Assembly (NCBI RefSeq): GCF_001640805.2
Contig: NC_066838.1
Coordinates: 8,544,066-8,608,065 of the forward strand
From: Lates calcarifer
Taxonomy: Eukaryota; Chordata; Actinopteri; Centropomidae
Direction of reading: 5' to 3'
Length of the DNA stretch: 64,000 bases
In this document: positions 23,280 to 34,993 of the stretch, one piece after another
Position numbering within the stretch: the stretch's first letter is position 1
How the letters are laid out: the number at the start of each line of letters is the position of its first letter
Made by a program: the position numbers and the translations under genes
Notes under the pieces: generated by a model
Databases searched by the model: none
What the model saw: the letters and a program-made list of their open reading frames with translations, nothing else
What the model was told of the DNA's origin: nothing

Positions 23280-25100
23280 AATGGCAGATTATGCTGTGGA
23301 CTGTAATCAGGACAAGTCACTGTGGTGGTTGATCATATTTATCTGGACCTGAGTAAACGGAGGAGGAACAAATCAAACAGGCAGAGAAACAACAGGATTA
23401 TCCTGAAAGACAACATACTTCAGAAAACAAGTGGTGTCCCTGTGGTCACTGCTCTCCAAAGTCTACTGAGAAGGAAAACCTTTGCTACTAGGGGATATGT
23501 TGATTCCAGGTTTGGAGAAATGAATGAGCCCTGAAATGATTGTCATTCCAGTAGTGTATCTACAAGAAGTGATTTTACAGCGCTTATATACATTGTCATC
23601 CGGGAGACTTTTATTTCACCTCCCCAAAATTGACCAAGGAAAACACAGAGACTGGCTTGACAAATGCTCAGCTCTCCGTATGGTAAGAGAAGTAATTACA
23701 ACACAAACCACGGTGAGGGATTACAATATGCCACACCAGCAATAAACACTACCATCTTGTTATATCTCTGCACCCATTAGCTCATTAGCTGAAATTATAA
23801 TGGAAGCTGGGAGGAAGTAGTCACAGCTGTGTTGGATAAAAAAATAGGTAAAAACAAAAATAACATGCCAAAATAAATAAGGCATGATATCTCACTGCAG
23901 TGTTATGACGAAGGGTCAGCCAAAAAGTTGAGGCAGATGTAGATCCCTTAGTTAGCATAACCGTTTCCAGAGGCTACAATGTGTGTTTACTTTCAGTCAG
24001 GCACAGGAACAAGTGTTTCAAATGATTCATATAAAAATCCCATTTATTTGGAAAGCTGTAGGAAGCCTCTGCTAATTGTCCTTGTTTCCTCATGTCTCTA
24101 CAACAGAAGTGGTGAATGTGAAGTTGTCAAAACTCACATTTATGGGAAATGCACCTGGTTGAAATATAGTAGAATTATCCTTTAACGCTGAGTATTCTGT
24201 CCCATCCACATTTGGTGAAGACTCCCGCCATTCTCAGTCAGACACCTTTGTATAGCATATTTCGAACTCAGTGGATGTAGGAAACACCCTCCAACAGAGT
24301 TCTCTGTTTGTCTTTGTAATATTTGAGGCAGTTATGGCTTAATAAAATTTCTCTAAAATTTCTCTCGCTCTGCCTCTTGACTTCTAAACGAAAGAAATCA
24401 GATGAACCATCATACCCACCATGGTTTTCCCAGAAATGCAGAATTCAGAGAGGCAACTTTTAATGTTCAAAGCATGTTTTCTCTTTTCACTTCACATTTT
24501 ACACAAGCTCTTACCAATCAATCAATTCAATTCTCTATGTGGCTTTACCCATGCATCTGTGCTACATCAGTCCTACATGCAACCAATTAAGCTTGTTATT
24601 TTAAATTGTTTTTCTTTTTTTCATCATGTTGCAAAGCAGAAGTGAAAAGGTCAAGGATATCAGAGTTCATGGTTTGATTATTAGTGTCTGAACCTTGAAC
24701 TCAGACAATTGAATTGATCAATATGTTTCAACTTAAATTTTCTTAAAGGCAAATAGGGATCAACAACACTTCATTTGTTGAACAATGAACTCATGGATGA
24801 GTTGACGTTTTGAAGAATGTGTGAACTTTGTGAAGGAACTTCAAACTGAGGTGTTAAGTGCACCCGTATGCCAGTCTCACCCCAATCCTTATTGCAACCA
24901 GATCTGCCAAAAAATGTGCAGGATCACAGCACTGAACCTCTGAGGATAAAGCATGATGAATCATAATAGTAGGGGAAAGACACTGTGGCTGGGTGACAGA
25001 ACGAGGGAGTGACTTTACCTCTGGACTGTGGCAGAGGGAGTGGCGTTGAAAGAAAGAGGAGGGTGTGAGTGTGCGTGTATGACAGAAGGAGCCTTGCTTT
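23280..25100. other. unique non-coding sequence
   Basis: No gene seen. Two consecutive short frames at 23322-23534 and 23524-23745 have mixed, non-repetitive composition but no recognisable motif or splice-bounded structure. Confidence 0.45.
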
Positions 25101-25384
25101 CATGCCTTGCTGAGCAGTGAAAGAGTATGTGTCACAGACAACAAACCAAAAGACAGAGCGTAAAAGTTAGGCAAAAAGAAATAGACAGGGATAAAAAGAC
25201 ACAGGAAGAGAAAGAGGGGGAGAAAGAAGAGACAGAGGCTGAGTTGGCTGAAAGCAGCTTCTGTCTTCAGTCCCACCCCCTGACTGTCTTCTCCTCCTCT
25301 CTGCCCGGCCGGGAGCGAGAGGAAAAAAGAAAAGGAGTGCGAGAGAAAGACAGAGAGGGAGCTCAACCACGCTTGCTCTTTTAG
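25101..25384. other. purine-rich then GC-rich stretch upstream of possible leader exon
   Basis: A GA-rich part (25135-25250) is followed by a short CpG-containing patch at about 25303-25320 (CCCGGCCGGGAGCG), one of the few in the window, and another GA-rich part. It ends in CTTGCTCTTTTAG, which looks like a splice acceptor. It could be a promoter-proximal region, but no TATA box or clear initiator was seen. Confidence 0.3.
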
Positions 25385-25657
25385 TGCAGGACTCAGGAAT
25401 TCCAGGACCTTTGGAGTAGCGTGCATGCACACACACACACACACACACACACTGACCCACACACATGCTGGTTTTCTTGTGGTGATACAAATCTCAGAGA
25501 GGGAGTATAAGAAAGAGACAGAGAGAGAATTAGAGTATAGCCTTTTCCAGCCCTTTCCTGTGGACTATTTGACCATGATGACACCTGCCAAGGGGAAAGT
25601 GACTCGGAGGGGCTGAAGACTTGAACAGGACACATGCAGAGGAAGCTGCTGATGAAG
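25385..25657 (+). other. possible 5' leader exon with start codon (unproven)
   Basis: The segment is bounded on the left by a good acceptor (CTTGCTCTTTTAG, ending 25384) and on the right by a consensus donor (AAG/GTGAGA at 25655-25663). Inside, a small upstream frame MMTPAKGKVTRRG ends in TGA at 25615. A second ATG at 25634 opens MQRKLLMK, which runs to the donor in phase 0, so it could be the first coding bases of a spliced gene to the right. A (CA)n array (25428-25452) sits within the segment. No protein family is recognisable from eight residues. Splice-like signals of this quality also occur by chance in a 64-kb window, so this is only a candidate. Confidence 0.25.
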
Positions 25658-28010
25658 GTGAGATTTTGATTAAATGGCATAATATCTGAAGCTTTAGCAT
25701 CTCTTCTTGTCTTTTCTGCCTAAATCACTGTCCACATTACCACATATCTCTGTCAAACTGAGATATTTATTGGCACTTTTAATTTAAAGAGTAACTGATG
25801 AAGGAAGTTGTGTGTTTGACTATGGGTCAAGAGTGAAATGAATATACTGTGTTTTTAGTTTTTTTTTTTTTTATTAGAACCAGAAAAGTGAAATAATTTA
25901 GTTTCTTGAATATTTTTGAATACTTAAACTGGGGAATACCCTGTGTAGGTGTTGGTGTTGGAGTGAATTATGCACTTATGACTGTGTGTCAACTAAGCTG
26001 TGTTTGTGGTTTCATATCTGTGTTGATCATTAGGGTGATTTCCCTGAGTAACATAATAACGTTGCTGGACAGAGTGTGTGTGGACTTTTTATTTGTAGAG
26101 GGAATACATGGAAGTGAGAGGAGTTTGTGGGTTTGGTATCTTTAATTGGATTTGATCAGTGGGTGTTTCATCTGAGCATAAATCAGGACAGGAGAAAGAG
26201 TTTGCGTGCATGTGGGAGAGTGTGTGTCTTGGATGTTTTATTTCTTTATGGTCCACCAGTGGAAGTGAGGGATTTCGACAGACTTATTATTGCTTTTGCA
26301 GAGAAACTGTCTTTTTCTGTTGGCACTGATAAGCAACACTTAAATTATGTTTTCAGTTTGAGAACATAATATACATCTTATGGTTTGGAAATCTGAACAC
26401 TTCTGGTTTTTAAAGCTTATGTGCAAGACTCAGAGCCTTGCTCTTCAACAATAAATCATTATATGATTTAAAACTTGACTATAAATCAGTGGTGAGTAAA
26501 TAAACCAGTGGACATACAGAAGATTAGAAGTCTTTGGTCCTTTTATACCCTCCACTCCTCCCTCCACCCTCCATTCTGCCACACTCTGCCACTTTTGTTT
26601 TCTAATCTCATTTACTTCTGCCTTTTCTGCTGGTTTTTGCTGAAATCCCACAACTAATGACAGAGGCTTATCCCATGCCACTCTGCCTCAGTATCATCCT
26701 TTCTTCCACCCCTCTCTTTTCTCTTCCTCATGCTCTTTCTGACTATTCATCTACATTTATAAAGCTTTAAGTATCTCTCCTCTTTTATACTGTTTCTCAT
26801 TCTTTCTCACTATCACGCAGAGTATCGGCATCTTCTTTTTTATACCCTATTATCACCAGAATGTTTTTTGTGTGAGTGGGTGTATACGTGTTTTTAAGCT
26901 CACAGGTGTGCATTTTGTCTGTCATCTCACCTATTCAGTCCTGTAATCCCAGGTATCACAGGACTTTATAAGCCCTCCACCCCAGACCCACCTTGACCTG
27001 CAGAGTAACCCTTCCATTACCATACCATTGAACCCACACATTAACCCTTAATTTACCTTTGCAGTGGGGGTGCAGTAGATGGTCCAACAAGGTGTTACAT
27101 TTTAGTTATTGTGTGTTCTGTTGTAGTTATGCCCAGTCTCTCTATCATCTTGGTGATATCTTAAGTGATATGCAGTTGCTAGTGATACAAAGTTTAGTTG
27201 TAGCTTAAAAAATGAGTGAGCTGCAAGAAATCTGATAAATATCCTCTAGTGATGTCATTTAGTCCAATGTTAGTCTACATAACCAGAAAAACACCAACCC
27301 TTTATCACATCCCTTGGCATTATATCTACTTCCAGGGCACCTCTGCCTCAAGAAAATAATTGTGTAACCCTTTGGAAGCAGACACTGTGGTTGGTATAAG
27401 CCCCTTCCTTGTTACAGTGCAGCACTATAGAGAGATTCTGACACAGTGGTCACAGGTGGAACAGCAGGTCATGTGATGCCCTGGGACCCAGTGAAACATT
27501 TTTGTAAAGAACTGATTAAAAGTATTCATTATGAGCAGTAGAAAGTGAGCAGCTCTGATTAAAATGTTTGGATTGCTCATTCATTATTCACAATATATTC
27601 ATGTGCCAATACTCAGTCTTTCATCTTGGATTTTCTTGAGTTTCAGAAGATGTCACTCTTTGATTTGTCTGTTCAGCCATGGTGGCTATTGCTATTAATG
27701 CCTTTCCAAACACACTGCTGCTCATTCAATTCAACACATCATTTTCTGTAAGTCAGATGATGTTTCCTCAGGCCAGACATGCAGAATGTTTAGAACAACA
27801 TAAATGCAATAGCTTTCTCCACTTGGTCACAAGTTGCATTTATTTTCGTGATCAATCATTTTACAGCAGAGAGTGGCGAAGTGGACATTTATTTAACCTA
27901 ACAGCTCCTGCGGATTAAAGGTGGGTCTGTTGATTACCTGGTGATGAATTGACCACTAAGGTAACTTTATGGTTAAGGTGGTTACACACTGATACACTGC
28001 CACACCTTAA
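25658..28010. other. unique non-coding sequence
   Basis: No gene seen. There is a T tract at 25859-25872 and pyrimidine-rich sequence at about 26540-26830. The stretch 27660-27920 is complex and non-repetitive and could be conserved non-coding DNA, but shows no domain when translated. Confidence 0.45.
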
Positions 28011-28088
28011 AACCCATTAACCCCCATTTCAACCCTTCCTCTGCGGGAAAACCCATTAACCTTCCTTTTAGCCCTTTCGTCTGCCTGA
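28011..28088. repeat. two tandem 39-bp units
   Basis: Units starting at 28011 and 28050 both begin AACCCATTAACC and share CCCTTnC.TCTGC further in, with about ten differences. It is a small minisatellite-like duplication rather than an array. Confidence 0.7.
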
Positions 28089-31000
28089 AATATCTACTGC
28101 ATCAGCAGAAAGTAGGTAACAAATGTGTAAAGCAGAAACACAATGATTTAGTAAAGTATGGTGCAATACCTAATGTGTACACTTCTAGACCGCAGGATAA
28201 ATATCTTCTCTTGGACTACCAGTGCTGGTCTATTAGCTCTATAAACATTACCCTATTTGTCTTTTTTGTATCTATGTGTGTATGCAGTGAAGACAGTAGA
28301 AAGATAAGCTACAGAGAACTGAAGAGGCCAGGTGTACAGAGAAAGAGAGGGAGACTGGGCAGCAATGTCAGTTTTCCTTTGTTTGAAATATTTAATGAGT
28401 GTCTCTGCTCTCTTGAAATATTGACTTTTTCCCATATAGCCAGAGGGGACAGACGGGAGCGTAGGTTGTTCTCTCGTTCAAATAAAAAGCAAAAGGCTGT
28501 TAGCATCAAACTTTCATTGGTTTCTTTTATTTATTTATTTTTTGTTGTGTTTTCCAAACCTTCTGATCAAAAAAAAACCAAAACAAAAAAACAACATGAT
28601 ACTTGTCCTTGATTTAGAAGTCACAGCTAATGACGGGTAAAATGTGTGTTAAAAGTGTGTTATGAGTGTGTGTGTGTGTGTGTATTCCAGTATATTACAC
28701 CAACATGTGGAACCTTGTGTCTCCATAAATATATGTATATGTGTATGTGTAGCTTTGAGTGTATCTGTACATTATTACTATACTACATTTATGCAAAATC
28801 TGCACTTTTCACTTTGATGTGATGGGTATTAAGGGTAAGAGTAATTAAAGAGTGAGTATTTACAAAAACTATATGTTCTACTGAAACTGGTTTAAATTCA
28901 CTTTTTCTCCAATATAATATTCTCATGTATCTAAAAGTAGGTATTTCCTGCTACATCAGGACACTGTTCATTTGCAGTTTACAATACACTGGGTCCTCCA
29001 TTGGTGAGGTCAGCTCAGAATATTCTTCTAAAGATACAAATTAAATCAGAAAATTAAAAGAAAACACAAATAATGTAGTGTGTTGAAAAAAAATTTGGAG
29101 TCTTGTAACTAATAAATACATAAATGGTCAAACCATAGAACATTTTCATACATTGATCACCAGTGTTTATTATTTAAAGAAGTATATTTGCCTTACTGAA
29201 TATGTGTATCTATGTGTTACAGGTTCATCTGCAGGTGTCATTAAGCCTTTGCCACTGTAGATGACAGTTCTTACATTATCACATTTCACCTAATCAGTAT
29301 GTGTGGTAATCCATACGCAAGAATTCTGACTATGTAAAAGATTAGTGATGTGGTGGAAGATAACAGTTCTCATGTTTTTAAAGGTGTCATTTGATATGTG
29401 GAGATAACCTTAACACATGGATGGATGGATAAGAAAGGGGATGAACCTGAGGTCAGCGAAGATAATTTCCCTAATTTATCACTGTGTTAAAAAGGTAGAC
29501 AAAGGATGTTAAATATTCCGACAAAGATCAAAGTGTAAATAATATCTTAACTGATGTTAAAGCTCATCCTTTTAAGGTGAGGGCCTTCAAAGATAACAAA
29601 TAAAAGGGAGAGGGTGCCTAAAATACATCAGGATGGCAAAAGTTTCATCAAATATGGCAAGAAAAGACACGAAAAGACAACAGAAGACACATTTTGGGTA
29701 ATAGTCACATGTTTGCTAGCATGCAGACAGACTAGAGAAGTGAAGAGAAATATAGTTGAATGTGTCTCCCTTAGTTAAAAAAAAAAAATCCTGATATGCA
29801 AGACATAGCGAAAGACTTTTCTTTTGTCATAAAATAAGCAACAGGAGAATAAGCAATATGTTGACCCCAGATGTCACATGTTAAGGTGTGGCAGGTGTCA
29901 TCAGTATAAACTAAAAAGAAGTAAGAAAGTTCATGTCTAGGGATGGGTAGTTTTTCAGTACTGGTTTCACACATACAGCAGCTGAGTTATGGAACAATAC
30001 CATAAGAATACCTTTTTTTTTTTTTTTTTTACAATATCATTCTTTGCTGAGTATCCCATTTTTTCCACCAAAATGTTTTCAGCACATACTAACTTTAAGA
30101 ATTTTCCCAGTTGTTGGGTCAACCACATTTTGAGTTCTTGGTAAATATCTGTTGTACATAATGGAACCTTATTGACCCATCTGTAGTTTAAGTGTGTTAC
30201 TCCTCAAGCAATATCTAGTTAGTACACTGTGGAATTAATAAAAATCATTATTTGAATGAGGAAATAACCGTTATAGGATGTCAGAGACCCAGAACATTAA
30301 GATCAATTAGTATTACGTATCTGCACAGATGTTGTAGATACTGGATGGTTGATGGTAGTGTGGCTCCATGTCATCAGATAAAAGCGTATCAATTAACAAT
30401 GGCTGACAGCCTGAAGTATAGGTTAGGCTGAGGACAGGGTGGTCACTCTCAGTTCACTGTTGACTGCTCACAGTGAATGGATGGATGTTTAACCTGGATG
30501 TAAGACCTCTGGGTTAACAAGTTTTTGATCAAGTTGTTGATCCCTGGGATGGTTTAGAGGCTTTTCACATGGAGGAAATATATAGGTGATGTACCCTCCC
30601 TTGTAGCCTGTATGTACTTGATGCAACTGTTGTTATGCCAAAACAAAATGTAACAAAAGGAGCTCAAAATCTCTTTTGAACTGATCATGAACAATATAAA
30701 ACTGTTTCCAGAACTGCTACAATACCACAAACATGACACATAAAATGATAAACATCACTTTTGAAACACTTGTTTTGAGGTACCCGCTCATTTAACCTTC
30801 TGGACTTCTCTTACTTCCCACTGTGTCACCAACAAACTGCTGCTGTTTGCCTTGCAAATATAACTGCTCTATAAGCCTTAACCCCCCAGCCATGTTTCAC
30901 AAAGGAAATTTCTTTTGAATGGTGAAATGTGTCATAATAAGCAAAAGAAGATGACATAATCTATAGGGCTGTTATTACATTAACATATTTCTTACTTTCT

Positions 31001-31160
31001 TTTCTCCTTCCTTTCATTTTGTACAACAAAACAGGAGCAACTTTGTAGGATAAAGAGGGAAAACGTGATTTAGTGGACAGGATTTGTGCTGATTTCTTTT
31101 GGCGCACAACAAGACCACACTCCCTGTTTGAATTGGACCAGACTCATTCTCTTCATCATT
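28089..31160. other. unique non-coding sequence
   Basis: No gene seen. Simple tracts are (GT)n at 28669-28683, an A run at 29777-29788 and a T18 run at 30013-30030. An A-rich run occurs at 28569-28593. Confidence 0.5.
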
Positions 31161-31162
31161 CA

Positions 31163-31203
31163 AAAACACACGCGCACACACACACACACCACACACACAC
31201 ACA
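31163..31203. repeat. (CA)n microsatellite, interrupted
   Basis: CA units with CGCG and CC interruptions. Confidence 0.9.
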
Positions 31204-31875
31204 ACTCTACTTTAGTGTCCTAAATTTATAAAATCTGAATGTTTTCACAATATTCAATTTATTTTGGTTTAGTTCATGTATCAGCAACTTAATATTGAAG
31301 AAGACACATTGTTGACACCCAACCATGAGTCTTCTTCAATAGTGACTATTTTTACTAAAATGTTTTGTACATTGTTCTTTGTTATGAAAAACATCACATA
31401 TTTGGTAAGAGATTTATTAGTATATTAATATATCTGGGTATTTTACAAATAAAACACTACTTTTTGTAATGCTGTGCTTTTCAGTTTCAGATTATTGTCC
31501 TTGGTTGAGAAGGGAATTATTGGGTCCTATATCCTTTAATGCTAATTATGAACCCACCTGAGAGAAAAAAAAAAACATCTTAATAGTTAAACTTAAAGAT
31601 GTTGATCATCAGTCCTGGCCACTTCCATAATATTAGTATTATGTAGTATCACTATTCAAAAACCATATCATAAACCATATCATCAAGTCTACAACAGACA
31701 GCACAGTAAATATGCTATACTGTAAATAAACCATGTATTATTAGGATTTATTTTGGCACACAAGGGGTTTAAAAGCTCTACCCCCCAGTGTTCTCCAACA
31801 CTGTCTTTGTGCTCTCATTTTCACCTTCTCTTCCTTCCAGTGCCTTGCCCCCCACCTCCCCTTCTTGCGCACGTG

Positions 31876-31877
<2 letters not shown>
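31204..31877. other. unique AT-rich sequence
   Basis: No gene or recognised repeat. An A run lies at 31566-31576, and an imperfect direct repeat AAACCATATCAT occurs at 31661 and 31673. Confidence 0.5.

Positions 31878-31914
<37 letters not shown>
31878..31914. repeat. (CA)n microsatellite
   Basis: A perfect CA array of about 18 units, preceded by GCACGTGCACG. A further (CA)n lies at 32188-32216 and imperfect CA at 32275-32310. Confidence 0.95.
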
Positions 31915-31917
<3 letters not shown>

Positions 31918-32187
31918 TCCTGTCCTTCCTAATTTCTTCTTTCTTCCTTGAATGATCAGGTCTACCTATTGCTGTTGCAGAACAGCTTCTCCTTTGCCAG
32001 ACTGACCTGTAATTGCACTCTCAATTTGTGTAGATGTGTGTGTATGCATGTGTGTGAGTGTGTGAGTTTGGACTCCGGGCCTGTCTTGTCCTATCACCTT
32101 GAGCGGTCATGCAGTGTTGAAGGTGATGTGGAATTAGGAGGCTTTACACAGGAAGATAGGAAAATAACGAGATTCTCACCATCACTG

Positions 32188-32218
<31 letters not shown>

Positions 32219-32739
32219 CATTATCATACATATACAAGCACCCTTATAGTTTCAGAAACTGTCTCTGCCTCTTAACACACACACTCACTCACACACATAC
32301 GGACACACATACTGTGTCCCAGAGGAGAGCTAGAGGGGCTTACGCAGGGGATTTTGCTGTTCTGCAGTGTGCCTGTCAGATAAGAAAGGAGACACAGGCC
32401 TGCCTGGTGACACGCTACTGAGTGCGTGCAGCACAGCCTCCTCTCCTTCCCCTTCCCTCTTTAACCTGTCACTCAAGTCACCTGCCATCCTCTGCTGCCA
32501 CTGATGATGATACCACACACACACAAGGACTGTCAGGTACCTCATTTGGTAAACTCATAAACATACACTGAGTTCACACACACCTCCTCTATATCTGTCG
32601 GCTGGTTTGACCCAGACCAAACAGCTGTTATGAGAAGACCATTGGAGAGTATTCACCACACTAACATTATGAACAGTCCCAATGTCAGCATTTGATTTAA
32701 AAGTGGGTGAATGATCAGTAATTTGAGGCAGAGTCCCTC

Positions 32740-32950
32740 TTTTCTTACTGTTTACTCTCTCACTTCCCTTCTTCTTTCTTCTTTCTTTATTTCCTCAACA
32801 ACCTACAACTTCACTGTATCCTCCCTCCCTTTCCTCAAGTCCTTACTCATTTTCTTCTACTGTTCCTCTTTTCCTTCCCTCTCCATGCACCCCCTTCTTA
32901 CTCCCCCCTTCTCTCCATCCCTCCCCCTATTCGTCTCTTCTCACCACCTG
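32740..32950. repeat. pyrimidine-rich tract
   Basis: The plus strand is dominated by C/T (CTTCC, CCCTC words) for about 200 bases. The overlapping 80-codon frame is low-complexity Ser/Leu/Phe/Pro and not accepted as coding. Confidence 0.65.
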
Positions 32951-33435
32951 TAATCCTGCTTACCGCTGTTCTGCAGCTGCTCAGGATCACAGATGGAAAA
33001 AGAAAGAGTTATAGGAATAGAGAGCAGAGAGAAAGACATTTTAGCACAGCACTACTTTTGATTTTGTTAGACTATTTTCATTACTAACACTCTTATTTTG
33101 ATGCCAATTTTTGAGGTTACCCAGTGTTGCCAGTTGAGATTTGGTGCAGTAATGATTGATCTGGTCAGTGGATGAGCTGCTTGGTAAGAAAATAGCATTT
33201 CGCCAGCCCCTTCAGCCTCTCACCATACTTGGAACATCCACGCCTTTTGAATTCTGCAGTACAGCTGCTGTCAGCTACGCCAGCAGCCCTTCATTCCTCT
33301 TTGTTTTTCATTATTTATTTTGTGTCTTTCAGTTAGTCCCAGACTCAACCCCAATTTTCATATCCTGCTAATAGTAGGATGAGGCCTAGTAGACGAGGCC
33401 TAATGACTCATAGCCAACAGGTGACTGGGATGCTG
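32951..33435. other. unique non-coding sequence
   Basis: No gene or recognisable repeat was seen. Confidence 0.5.
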
Positions 33436-33622
33436 TAGGGCTAGAGAAAATAATTTTCATCATCAAGTCAACTGTCTTATTTTTGATTAGTTAATTACTT
33501 GTTTGGTGTACGAAATATATAGAAAACAGTGAAAAGAGCCAAAGGTGATGTCGTCAGATTGCTTGTTCTGTCCCATAACAGTTCAGTTACAATGATATAA
33601 AACTCAACATTTGAGAAGTTAT
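33436..33622 (+). repeat. dispersed fish repeat ('GCTGCAACTAA..ATTAAT' family), copy 2
   Basis: Starts with TAGGGCTAGAGAAAATAATT and TTCATCATC, then TTGATTAGTTAATTACTTGT and TTGGTGTACGAAATATATAG. It goes on with GCCAAAGGTGATGTCGTCAG, CTTGTTCTGTCCCATAACAG, TTCAGTTACAATGATATAAA and ACATTTGAGAAG. The block order equals that of copy 1 at 8838-9020 (GTGA.GT / TTGTC / TTTAGTTTACTATGATAGA). The left end resembles the family terminus GGGCTGCAACTAA; the right end is cut by the next repeat. Confidence 0.7.
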
Positions 33623-33815
33623 GGTAAATGGAATACATTTATATAGCTTCATAATTAGCTTCCCATTCACACACACACACTGGTAACAGAGAGCTACTGT
33701 GCTTGCCTGACCATCGGGAGCAATTTAGGGTTCAGCATCTTGCCTAAGGACACTGCGACTTTTAGAGAGAACGGGCAGCAAATTGAACCACTAACTCCAT
33801 GTTAGTAGACAGCAC
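33623..33815 (+). repeat. dispersed fish repeat ('ATTTATATAGC ... CATCGGGAGCAATTT' family)
   Basis: Contains TAAATGGAATACATTTATAT, CCATTCACACACACACACTG, CCATCGGGAGCAATTTAGGG, TTCAGCATCTTGCCTAAGGA and CACTGCGAC, then a GAACCACTAACTCC phrase. This succession is characteristic of a very common teleost interspersed repeat that I associate with LINE 3' tails or their derived SINEs. It abuts copy 2 of the previous family without a gap. Confidence 0.65.
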
Positions 33816-34083
33816 AAGTCCTTACATTTTTGATTTTGGCCATGACACACAGCTGCATCCAACTTACGATGGATACAGACCTGTTCACAGTGTTCCCCTT
33901 CTCTCTGTCTATGTCCATATGGCGATATAGTGCCCGGCCTGTGATTACGACTCTGACTGAATTTCTGCAGTTCTGCTCAGGCTTGATGTGATGTTTTCTT
34001 GCTTCTGTTTTTACAATATTTTCCTCTCTATATTCAACAATGCCAAAGTGTTCAATCCTGTCTATATTAGCTATGTTAGCCAG
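33816..34083. other. unique non-coding sequence
   Basis: No gene or recognised repeat. Confidence 0.5.
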
Positions 34084-34215
34084 CCCCCCCCGCTTTACAT
34101 CCACCCACCCTCCCACAAAAACCCTCTTGCCTACGCCCTTGGTCTCTCCTGTCTCAACCAGTAACCCCCCACCAACACCAACACCCTCTTTACCGACACC
34201 ATCCCCCTCCCCAGC
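34084..34215. repeat. C-rich tract (G-rich on the minus strand)
   Basis: A C8 run at 34084-34091 is followed by CCACCCACCCTCCC at 34101-34114 and more C clusters up to 34215. The minus strand therefore carries at least four G-runs of three or more within 31 bases. This fits a G-quadruplex pattern with one long loop. Confidence 0.6.
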
Positions 34216-34910
34216 CTCTTGGCAGCTCCTCCAGGCAGGCTAATTGACTCAGTCCCAGGAGGAGGGGGATCATGCCACATTTCTAATTTGGCTTCCCCTC
34301 CTCCAGATAAAAGCTACATCCCTCCATTCTTCAAAACCCCCTCTCTTCAAGCCCCAGGTCTCTATCAATCTATCCTGTTATTCACTATTTAGTTCAGTTT
34401 TATTTATTTATTTATTTTTTTTTTTACAGTTTAGGCTGATAAACTTACATTTTCAAATGAAGAAAAAAAACATATATTTATTTTTGTTTGTCTGCTTCCA
34501 GGTATCTCCCCCTTTTACACCTTTCTTTCTTGTGCTTTCTTTTGCTATTGACATGACTGCCAGTTCCAAATACAGACATTAGACAACTGAATACATGAAA
34601 GGACAGAAACACACACTCACAGAGCACAGCGCCTCGCCTTTGCTCACCATGGGGTTCACCTTCAGAGAGCCTCCATATCCACAAACTGCACCTGGGGACT
34701 GCAATGGGCGTGTCTCTGTGTGTGCATTTCTGTGTGTGTGTGTGCACTTGTCTGTGTGTGCTTCATCCAACTAACGAGCAGACAGATGGAGAACAAAGAC
34801 ATTTTGTTATTGATTGTATCACACTTCAGAATCAGAAGAAACAATCAAAAAAAGTCTCCAATGTTCCCAGATTGGGGATTTGTGATTGTTGTTGGGTACA
34901 TCAAACATGA

Positions 34911-34920
<10 letters not shown>
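34216..34920. other. unique non-coding sequence
   Basis: No gene seen. A T-rich run (TTTATTTATTTATT then T) lies at 34398-34426 and GT-rich sequence at 34710-34760. Confidence 0.5.
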
Positions 34921-34986
<66 letters not shown>

Positions 34987-34993
34987 TTTTTTT
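34921..34993. repeat. (TA)n followed directly by (T)n
   Basis: About 24 TA units (34921-34968) pass without a break into a T run of about 25. The TA part is the longest in the window. The Tyr-Ile and Phe runs in overlapping frames come from it. Confidence 0.95.

Noticed and set aside
23322..23745. Two adjoining short plus-strand frames considered as one broken gene
   Set aside because: They do not continue into recognisable protein motifs and no shared family could be named.
25127..25384. 85-codon Lys/Glu-rich plus-strand frame upstream of the possible leader exon
   Set aside because: It follows from the GA-rich tract; low complexity and no homology-like motif.
27960..28090. Telomere-like TTAACCC words
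   Set aside because: They are part of a two-unit 39-bp duplication and not a TTAGGG array.
28175..28612. 145-codon plus-strand frame
   Set aside because: No recognisable domain, ends in a Lys-rich A tract, no splice or promoter support.
31948..32421. 157-codon plus-strand frame
   Set aside because: It contains two CA arrays (Thr-His runs) and GT-rich sequence; the remainder shows no motif.
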